From contig NZ_JAGF01000001.1 in assembly GCF_000526515.1 (NCBI RefSeq), forward strand, positions 4,216,001 to 4,280,000: a stretch of 64,000 nucleotides of DNA, read 5' to 3'. This DNA comes from Cellulomonas sp. KRMCY2 (GTDB taxonomy: Bacteria; Actinomycetota; Actinomycetes; Actinomycetales; Cellulomonadaceae). The translations under genes and the position numbers were made by a program. The notes under the pieces were generated by a model. The model ran no database searches. It was given only the letters and a program-made list of their open reading frames with translations, and was not told the origin of the DNA. This document shows positions 58,567 to 64,000 of the stretch, one piece after another. Position 1 is the stretch's first letter. Each line of letters starts with the position of its first letter.

Positions 58567-59705
58567 GGGCCTTCCTCTGCAGCAAGCTGACCGCAGGCAC
58601 CGTCGATGTCGCTGCCTCGGGTGTCGCGGACCGTCGTGGGGATCCCGTACGACCTCAGCCGGCTGACGAACTCGGCCTCGACCGATCGTTCGCTGGCCGT
58701 CCAGATCGAGCCGGGCGTCGGGTTGAGCGGGATCGGGTTGACGTGCACCCAGCCACGGCCGCGGTCGGTCAGCTTCTGACCGAGCAGGTCGGCGCGCCAG
58801 GCGTGGTCGTTCATGTCCTTGATCAGGGCGTACTCGATGCTGACCCGGCGCCCGGTGGCCTCGAAGTACCGATACGCGGCGTCGAGGGCCTCGTCGACGG
58901 TCCAGCGGGTGTTGATCGGGACGAGCTCGGTCCGCAGGGCGTCGTCCGGCGCGTGCAGCGAGAGCGCGAGCGTCACCGGGATGCCCTCGTTCGCGAGCTT
59001 GTCGATCGCCGGGACGAGGCCGACGGTCGAGACCGTCACGTTGCGGGCCGACATCCCGAAGCCCTCCGGCGCCGGTGCGATGAACCGGCGGACGGCCTCG
59101 ATCACGGCGCGGTAGTTGGCCAGGGGCTCGCCCATCCCCATGAACACGAGGTTCGAGAGCCGGCCGGGGCCACCGGCGACCTCGCCGCGTGCGAGGGCCT
59201 GTGCGGCCAGGCGCACCTGCTCGAGGATCTCCGCGGTGGACATGTTGCGGGTGAGTCCGAGCTGCCCGGTCGCACAGAACGGGCAGGCCATCCCGCAGCC
59301 GACCTGGCTCGAGACGCACAGCGTCGCCCGACCCGGATAGCGCATGAGCACCGACTCGACCTTGACCCCGTCGTAGAGCCGCCACAGCGTCTTGACAGTC
59401 GTGCCCGCGTCGGCCGTCAACGTCCGCACGGGGGTGAGCAGCGGCGGGAAGAGCGCCTCGACGAGGGCCGTGCGCCCCTCCTGCGGCAGATCGGTCATCT
59501 CGGCCGGGTCGCTGGTCAGGTGCGTGAAGTAGTGCGTCGCGAGCTGCTTGCCACGGAAGGGCTTCTCGCCCAGCTCGGTCAGCGCGGCGGTTCGCTCGGC
59601 AGCGCCGAGGTCGGCGAAGTGCCGCGGCGGCTTGCCGCGTCGGGGGGCCGACATGGTCAGCGCGAGGGGCGCTCGACCTTCGGCGGCGGGGGTGACCTCA
59701 ACCAT
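58563..59705 (-). CDS. rlmN: Dual-specificity rRNA/tRNA adenine-C2 methyltransferase RlmN
   Basis: Radical-SAM enzyme that methylates A2503 of 23S rRNA and A37 of some tRNAs. The 380-residue protein has the [11 protein letters not shown] substrate region, the [4Fe-4S] cysteines in [46 protein letters not shown] and the C-terminal catalytic cysteine in [14 protein letters not shown] at 59705 is chosen; a downstream ATG ([10 protein letters not shown]) is possible. It follows cdsA by 21 nt. Confidence 0.97.
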   Translation of the reverse strand: MVEVTPAAEGRAPLALTMSAPRRGKPPRHFADLGAAERTAALTELGEKPFRGKQLATHYFTHLTSDPAEMTDLPQEGRTALVEALFPPLLTPVRTLTADAGTTVKTLWRLYDGVKVESVLMRYPGRATLCVSSQVGCGMACPFCATGQLGLTRNMSTAEILEQVRLAAQALARGEVAGGPGRLSNLVFMGMGEPLANYRAVIEAVRRFIAPAPEGFGMSARNVTVSTVGLVPAIDKLANEGIPVTLALSLHAPDDALRTELVPINTRWTVDEALDAAYRYFEATGRRVSIEYALIKDMNDHAWRADLLGQKLTDRGRGWVHVNPIPLNPTPGSIWTASERSVEAEFVSRLRSYGIPTTVRDTRGSDIDGACGQLAAEEGP

Positions 59706-59726
59706 GGCACCGGCAGTCTGTCACGT

Positions 59727-60596
59727 TCATCCCGCGGCCCCGGGCAGTGCCACGACCAGCAGGAGGTAGACCAGCGGGGCCGTCAGCAGCAGCGAGTCCA
59801 ACCGGTCGAGCACACCACCGTGACCGGGCAGCAGCGTGCCCATGTCCTTGAGCGCCAGGTCCCGCTTGAGCAGGGACTCGGCAAGGTCGCCGAGCGTCGA
59901 GGTGAGGACGGACGCGACGCCCAGACCGATCCCGACGAGGGACGAGGTGCCGAACGCCCAGGACATCCCGACCGCCCCGACGGTGCCCGCCAGGGCGAGC
60001 GAGCCGACGAGGCCCTCCCACGACTTCTTCGGGCTCACCGACGGTGCGAGCGGGTGCCGCCCCGTCAGGACGCCTGCCACATAGCCGCCGGTGTCGCTCG
60101 CCACGGCGAGCAGGACGAACAGGGCCACCCGCCGATCGCCGTCCGGCGCGGCGAGCATGAGCATGACGAAGCCGGCCATGAACGGGATGTAGGCCGTGGC
60201 GAACGTCGCAGCGGCCGCGTCCCGCAGGGCGGCCGGCCCGCTGCCGTCCAGCACCCGCCAGACGACGACACCGCCGGCCGTGAGCATGAAGGCGACGAGC
60301 AGGGCCTCTGGGCCGGAGGTGTAGGAGGAGACCAGGATCCCCACGGTCCCCACCAGCAGCGGCAGCAGGGGGACCTGGATCCCGCGCCGGGTGAAGGCCT
60401 GCGCGAGCTCCCACAGGCCGGCGCCGCAGGCGAGCACCGCGAACGCGATGAAGCCCTCCTTGCGGAAGTAGAGCGAGGCGCCGACGGCCGCGAGGAGCCC
60501 CAGGCCCACACCGATCGCGATGGGCAGGTCACGGCCCGCGCGCGGGGTCGCCGACGAGCCGCGTGACGCGGTCTCCACCTCGGCCGAGTCTCCCAT
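59727..60596 (-). CDS. cdsA: Phosphatidate cytidylyltransferase
   Basis: Makes CDP-diacylglycerol, precursor of all phospholipids. The 289-residue membrane protein has about eight helices and the family signature near the C-terminus (LTSTLGDLAESLLKRDLALK followed by KDMGTLLPGHGGVLDRLDSL). An N-terminal polar stretch of about 22 residues precedes the first helix. The ATG is immediately after the frr stop with no gap. Confidence 0.96.
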   Translation of the reverse strand: MGDSAEVETASRGSSATPRAGRDLPIAIGVGLGLLAAVGASLYFRKEGFIAFAVLACGAGLWELAQAFTRRGIQVPLLPLLVGTVGILVSSYTSGPEALLVAFMLTAGGVVVWRVLDGSGPAALRDAAAATFATAYIPFMAGFVMLMLAAPDGDRRVALFVLLAVASDTGGYVAGVLTGRHPLAPSVSPKKSWEGLVGSLALAGTVGAVGMSWAFGTSSLVGIGLGVASVLTSTLGDLAESLLKRDLALKDMGTLLPGHGGVLDRLDSLLLTAPLVYLLLVVALPGAAG

Positions 60597-61154
60597 TCAG
60601 ACCTCGAGCAGCTCGCTCTCCTTGTGGGCCAGCACCTGGTCGACCAGCTCGACGTGCCGCTTGGTCAGTGCCTCGAGCTCCTTCTCCGCCCTGGCGACCT
60701 CGTCCTCGCCGGCCTCGCCGTCCTTGGCGATCCGGTCGAGCTCGTCCTTGGCCCGGCGTCGGATGTTGCGCAGCGACACGCGCGCGTCCTCGGCCTTGTG
60801 CCGGGCGAGCCTGACGTAGTCCCGACGCCGCTCCTCGGTGAGCTGCGGCAGGACGATCCGGATGATCTTGCCGTCGTTGCTCGGGTTCACGCCGAGGTCC
60901 GAGTCGCGCAGGGCGCGCTCGATGTTGCTCAGGGAGCTTGCGTCGAACGGCGTGACGAGCAGGGTGCGCGCCTCAGGTGTCGTGAAGGACGCGAGCTGCT
61001 GCAGCGGTGTCGGCGAGCCGTAGTAGTCGACGACCACCTTCGAGAACATGGCCGCATTGGCCCGTCCGGTCCGGATCGTGGAGAAGTCCTCCTTGGCGAC
61101 CTCGATCGCCTTGTCCATCTTCTCCTCGGCCCCGAGGAGGGTGTCGTCGATCAC
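60597..61154 (-). CDS. frr: Ribosome recycling factor
   Basis: Splits post-termination ribosomes with EF-G. The 185-residue length is exactly typical, with ISxRTGRA-type [40 protein letters not shown], and [23 protein letters not shown] at 61154 has GAAGGAG upstream; the open frame beyond it is not coding. Position after pyrH is universal. Confidence 0.98.
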   Translation of the reverse strand: MIDDTLLGAEEKMDKAIEVAKEDFSTIRTGRANAAMFSKVVVDYYGSPTPLQQLASFTTPEARTLLVTPFDASSLSNIERALRDSDLGVNPSNDGKIIRIVLPQLTEERRRDYVRLARHKAEDARVSLRNIRRRAKDELDRIAKDGEAGEDEVARAEKELEALTKRHVELVDQVLAHKESELLEV

Positions 61155-61233
61155 CGGTGCTCCTTCGTTCTCGTCGTGTCCCGCTGCGCGCTCGTGGGTG
61201 CGCTCGTCGTGCTCGTCGTCCGCCGGTGGGCGC

Positions 61234-62100
61234 TCAGCCCGCGGTGAGCAACGTCCCGATCTTCTCACCCTGCAGGGCTCGCGTGACGTTGCCCGGTTCG
61301 CCCATCCCGAAGACGCGCATCCGCACGTCGTTGTCACGGCACAGGCTCAGGGCTGTCGCGTCCATCACCTCGAGGCCGCTGACCAGGGCCTCGGTGTAGG
61401 TCAGTGCCTCGTACTTGACGGCATCGGGGCTGGTCCGCGGGTCGGCGGTGTAGACACCGTCGACGCCGTTCTTGCCCATCAGGACCTCCTGGCAGTGCGT
61501 CTCGAGAGCACGCTGCACAGAGACCGTGTCGGTGGAGAAGTAGGGCATGCCTGCGCCGGCGCCGAAGATCACCACGCGGCCCTTCTCCAGGTGTCGGATG
61601 GCGCGGAGCGGGATGTACGGCTCGGCGACCTGTCCCATCGTGATCGCGGTCTGCACGCGGGTGCTCACGCCTGCCTGCTCGAGGAAGTCCTGCAGTGCCA
61701 GGCAGTTGAGGACGGTGCCGAGCATCCCCATGTAGTCGGCCCGAGCGCGGTCGAGCCCGCTCTGGGACAGCTCGGCGCCACGGAAGAAGTTGCCGCCGCC
61801 GACGACGATCGCGACCTGGACCCCCGAGCGGACGGCCTCGGCGATCTCCACCGCCACCCGCCGGACGACGTCGGGCGCCAGGCCGATGCCACCGCCACCG
61901 AAGGTCTCGCCGGAGAGCTTGAGCAGGACACGGCGTGCCGGCTCACCGCTGCGCCGCTCGGTCTGGCGGTCGGTCTTGCGGTCGGTCCGTCCGTCGCTGT
62001 GGCAGTCGTGCCGGCCGTCGGTCCGTCCGTCGCTGTGGCAGTCGTGCCGGCCGTCGGTGTGGTCGTCGTGGTCCTTCGTTGCGGTCACGTCCTGCACCAC
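61234..62100 (-). CDS. pyrH: UMP kinase with an unusual N-terminal repeat extension
   Basis: Phosphorylates UMP to UDP in pyrimidine synthesis. The amino-acid-kinase core is complete ([63 protein letters not shown]). Before it is an extension of about 45 residues rich in His, Asp, Arg and Thr that contains a duplicated 12-residue unit ([12 protein letters not shown] type). No ATG, GTG or TTG occurs in frame between the GTG at 62088 and the kinase core, so the extension must be translated. GTG 62100 or 62097 follows GGAGG. Length 288 versus about 240-250 usual. Confidence 0.93.
   Translation of the reverse strand: MVQDVTATKDHDDHTDGRHDCHSDGRTDGRHDCHSDGRTDRKTDRQTERRSGEPARRVLLKLSGETFGGGGIGLAPDVVRRVAVEIAEAVRSGVQVAIVVGGGNFFRGAELSQSGLDRARADYMGMLGTVLNCLALQDFLEQAGVSTRVQTAITMGQVAEPYIPLRAIRHLEKGRVVIFGAGAGMPYFSTDTVSVQRALETHCQEVLMGKNGVDGVYTADPRTSPDAVKYEALTYTEALVSGLEVMDATALSLCRDNDVRMRVFGMGEPGNVTRALQGEKIGTLLTAG
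61984..62055. repeat. 36-bp tandem repeat within pyrH
   Basis: Two identical 36-bp copies (61984-62019 and 62020-62055), in frame (12 codons each), encoding the His/Asp/Arg-rich units of the UMP kinase extension. GTCCGTCC-type short motifs also occur just before and after. Confidence 0.9.
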
Positions 62101-62166
62101 AGCTCCTCCACCCTCGCGTCCGGGACCGGGTCCCCCTGCAGGCGCCCGGGTCAAGCCTGGCACGTG

Positions 62167-62219
62167 CGCGACGGCGGCCCGTCGACCGGCCTCGGGCCGG
62201 GCACTGGGCCGCCGTCGCG
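62167..62219 (-). terminator. Hairpin between tsf and pyrH
   Basis: CGCGACGGCGGCCC (62167-62180) pairs perfectly with GGGCCGCCGTCGCG (62206-62219); CCGGCC/GGCCGG extends pairing in the loop. It lies 16 nt after the tsf stop. No U-run. Likely ends rpsB-tsf transcripts, leaving pyrH with separate or reduced expression. Confidence 0.75.
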
Positions 62220-62235
62220 ACGTCGGTTCGTGTGC

Positions 62236-63075
62236 TCAGGCTCCCACGCGGAACCGCGCGAAGCCCGTCACGGTGCCGCTGACCTCGGCGAGGACCTGGC
62301 TGACCGACTTCTTCTGGTCCTTGGCGAACGCCTGCTCGACGAGCACGGTCTCCTTGAAGAAGCCGTTGAGCCGTCCTTCGACGATCTTCGCCATCGCGGC
62401 CTCCGGCTTGCCCTCGTTGCGCGAGGTCTCCTCGGCGATCCGGCGCTCCGACTCGACCGTCTCGGCCGGGACGTCGTCGCGGGTCAGGTAGATCGGGGAG
62501 TACGCGGCCGTGTGCATCGCGATGTCCTTGGCCACCTCGGCACCCGCTGCGTCGGTCCCGATCAGCACCCCGACCTGCGGCGGCAGGTCCTTGTTGACCT
62601 TGTGCAGGTAGACGGTGACCTTCGGCGCAGTGATCCGGGCGACCCGGCGCAGGACCAGCTTCTCGCCGAGGGTCGCAGCCGTCTCGTCGATCATCTGGGC
62701 GACTGTCCGACCGTCGACCTCGGAGGCAAGGATCGCCGCGACGTCGTCGGTGCCGGCCGCGACAGCGCTGGCCAGCACCTTGTCCGCGAGCGCGATGAAG
62801 TTGGGGCTCTTGGCGACGAAGTCGGTCTCCGAGTTGAGCTCGACGAGCACACCGGTCTGGCCGGCCGCGACGTCGGCGATGTTCGCGGCGACCAGGCCGT
62901 CGGACGTCGCACGACCCTCACGCTTGCTCACGCCCTTGAGGCCCTTGACGCGGATGATCTCCAGCGCCTTCTCGGCGTCGCCGTCGGCCTCGTCGAGGGC
63001 CTTCTTGACGTCGAGCATTCCCGCGCCCGTGCGCTCACGCAGGGCCTTGATGTCAGCGGCGGTGTAGTTCGCCAT
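62236..63075 (-). CDS. tsf: Elongation factor Ts
   Basis: Nucleotide-exchange factor for EF-Tu. The 279-residue protein has the N-terminal UBA-like domain (ALRERTGAGMLDVKKALDEA), the core motif LVELNSETDFVAKSPNF, and dimer/exchange region VAMH-type DIAMHTAAYSPIYL. Length and sequence match actinobacterial EF-Ts. It follows rpsB after a 72-nt gap with a hairpin. Confidence 0.98.
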   Translation of the reverse strand: MANYTAADIKALRERTGAGMLDVKKALDEADGDAEKALEIIRVKGLKGVSKREGRATSDGLVAANIADVAAGQTGVLVELNSETDFVAKSPNFIALADKVLASAVAAGTDDVAAILASEVDGRTVAQMIDETAATLGEKLVLRRVARITAPKVTVYLHKVNKDLPPQVGVLIGTDAAGAEVAKDIAMHTAAYSPIYLTRDDVPAETVESERRIAEETSRNEGKPEAAMAKIVEGRLNGFFKETVLVEQAFAKDQKKSVSQVLAEVSGTVTGFARFRVGA

Positions 63076-63099
63076 CGTGTGTCCTTACGTCTGTTCCGT

Positions 63100-63134
63100 G
63101 GGTCGGTCGTCAGCCGGTGGCCGACGACCGACCC
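63100..63134 (-). terminator. Hairpin between rpsB and tsf
   Basis: GGGTCGGTCGTC (63100-63111) pairs perfectly with GACGACCGACCC (63123-63134) around an 11-nt loop, 13 nt after the rpsB stop. Probably an attenuator or transcript-stabilising stem, since tsf normally shares the rpsB message. Confidence 0.65.
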
Positions 63135-63147
63135 TTCAGGATCTGGG

Positions 63148-64000
63148 TCAGTTCGACGTCTCGTCGGCGGCGGGCTCGTCGGCGACGGGGGCCTCGACGA
63201 CCTCAGCCACCTCGACAACAGGAGCCTCGACAACCTCAGCCACCTCGACAACAGGAGCCTCGACAACCTCAGCCACCTCGACAACAGGAGCCTCGACAAC
63301 CTCAGCCACCGGTGCCTCGACGGCCACCGCGGCGGCCGGCGCTGCAGCGACCGGCTCGGCCTCTGGGACGACGACGTCGGCGACCGCGGCGTCAGCGACG
63401 GCCGGGGCCTCGGCTCCGGCGAGGAGCTCGCGCTCCCACTCGGCGAGCGGCTCGGACGCGGCGGCGTCGGTGCCCTCGGGCGCCGCCGTGCGGCCGGCGT
63501 GACGGGCGATGAGGCCCTCCGCGACGGCGTCGGCGATCACGCGCGTCAGCAGGGCGACAGCGCGGATCGCGTCGTCGTTGCCCGGGATCTGGTAGTCGAC
63601 CATGTCCGGGTCGCAGTTGGTGTCGAGGATCGCGACGACCGGGATGCCCAGCTTGCGGGCCTCGTCGACGGCGAGGTGCTCCTTGTTGGTGTCGACGATC
63701 CAGACCGCGGACGGCACCTTGGCCATGTCGCGGATGCCGCCGAGGGTCTTGGCGAGCTTGTCCCGCTCGCGACGCATGATGAGCAGCTCCTTCTTCGTGA
63801 AGGCACTGCCGGCGACGTCGTCGAAGTCGATCTCCTCGAGCTCCTTGAGCCGCTGGAGACGCTTGTTGACCGTCTGGAAGTTCGTGAGCATGCCGCCGAG
63901 CCACCGCTGGTTGACGTACGGCATCCCGACCCGCACGGCCTGATCGGCGACGGGCTCCTGGGCCTGCTTCTTGGTCCCGACGAAGAGGATCGTGCCACCG
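63148..64000 (-). CDS. rpsB: 30S ribosomal protein S2 (5' end cut by window)
   Basis: Binds the 30S subunit near the anti-Shine-Dalgarno region. The 284 visible codons start within [20 protein letters not shown] and include [64 protein letters not shown]-type [20 protein letters not shown]. The start codon and first 60-odd residues lie beyond the right edge. The C-terminal tail of about 90 residues is rich in Glu, Val, Pro and Ala and includes three exact 11-residue repeats. Confidence 0.97.
   Translation of the reverse strand, partial: GGTILFVGTKKQAQEPVADQAVRVGMPYVNQRWLGGMLTNFQTVNKRLQRLKELEEIDFDDVAGSAFTKKELLIMRRERDKLAKTLGGIRDMAKVPSAVWIVDTNKEHLAVDEARKLGIPVVAILDTNCDPDMVDYQIPGNDDAIRAVALLTRVIADAVAEGLIARHAGRTAAPEGTDAAASEPLAEWERELLAGAEAPAVADAAVADVVVPEAEPVAAAPAAAVAVEAPVAEVVEAPVVEVAEVVEAPVVEVAEVVEAPVVEVAEVVEAPVADEPAADETSN
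63200..63298. repeat. 33-bp tandem repeat, three exact units, in rpsB tail
   Basis: Three identical 33-bp copies (63200-63232, 63233-63265, 63266-63298) plus a 12-bp partial fourth, in frame with rpsB and encoding 11-residue [11 protein letters not shown] units. Exact DNA identity implies recent expansion. Confidence 0.9.

Noticed and set aside
63200-63310. Possible CRISPR-like repeats near the right edge
   Set aside because: The 33-bp units are contiguous, in frame with rpsB and encode an 11-residue protein repeat.

Overview
The window is a stretch of chromosome from a very high-GC actinobacterium. Gene order and content point to Micrococcales, plausibly Cellulomonadaceae, but that is an inference without any database search. 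The signs are strong G/C bias at third codon positions, many GTG starts, an actinobacterial-type IF2, ProS and FtsK, two coenzyme F420 genes (cofD/fbiA and cofC/fbiD), a DUF4439 ferritin-like lipoprotein next to rimP, and many genes that look leaderless.

The backbone is a conserved core read on the minus strand (right to left): rpsB-tsf-pyrH-frr-cdsA-rlmN-divIVA-like, dxr, rseP-ispG-acetyltransferase, proS, rimP-nusA-ylxR-infB, rbfA-truB-ribF-rpsO-pnp-M16 protease, dapB, thyA-folA-dapA-rnj, ftsK, then a GGDEF/EAL gene that runs off the left edge. These genes cover ribosome synthesis and maturation, RNA decay, the MEP isoprenoid pathway (dxr, ispG), phospholipid synthesis (cdsA), lysine/diaminopimelate synthesis (dapA, dapB), thymidylate/folate synthesis and regulated intramembrane proteolysis (rseP).

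Accessory blocks interrupt the backbone. (1) 4.4-6.0 kb: a TetR regulator and a DMT/EamA exporter lie between ftsK and rnj. (2) 10.1-14.8 kb: succinate-semialdehyde dehydrogenase, azlCD, an acetyltransferase, an LD-carboxypeptidase and a small membrane protein. (3) 15.7-18.5 kb: an IS5-family element with near-perfect ends that appears to enclose an unrelated lipoprotein gene, followed by a VOC protein and an AraC-type regulator. (4) 33.6-36.2 kb: a DNA glycosylase and the convergent cofD/cofC pair. (5) 40.1-53.3 kb: a polyamine uptake and catabolism island between dxr and rseP. It holds potABCD, putrescine aminotransferase, aminobutyraldehyde dehydrogenase, GabT, an amine oxidase-like flavoprotein, an Lrp regulator, a saccharopine-dehydrogenase-like protein and a membrane diguanylate cyclase. 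(6) 54.8-58.0 kb: a PH-domain membrane protein and a PadR-controlled DrrAB-type ABC exporter with a clear 20-bp direct-repeat operator.

The polyamine genes form a readable route: uptake by PotABCD, transamination to 4-aminobutyraldehyde, oxidation to GABA, GabT to succinic semialdehyde, and a GabD-type dehydrogenase (about 30 kb away) to succinate. The least explained items are the saccharopine-dehydrogenase-like/GGDEF coupled pair, the His/Asp/Arg-rich repeat extension of UMP kinase, the passenger gene within the IS ends, and the precise 12-nt spacing of -10-like hexamers to start codons at more than a dozen genes. No tRNA, rRNA or CRISPR array was seen, and no gene-free stretch reaches 300 bases.
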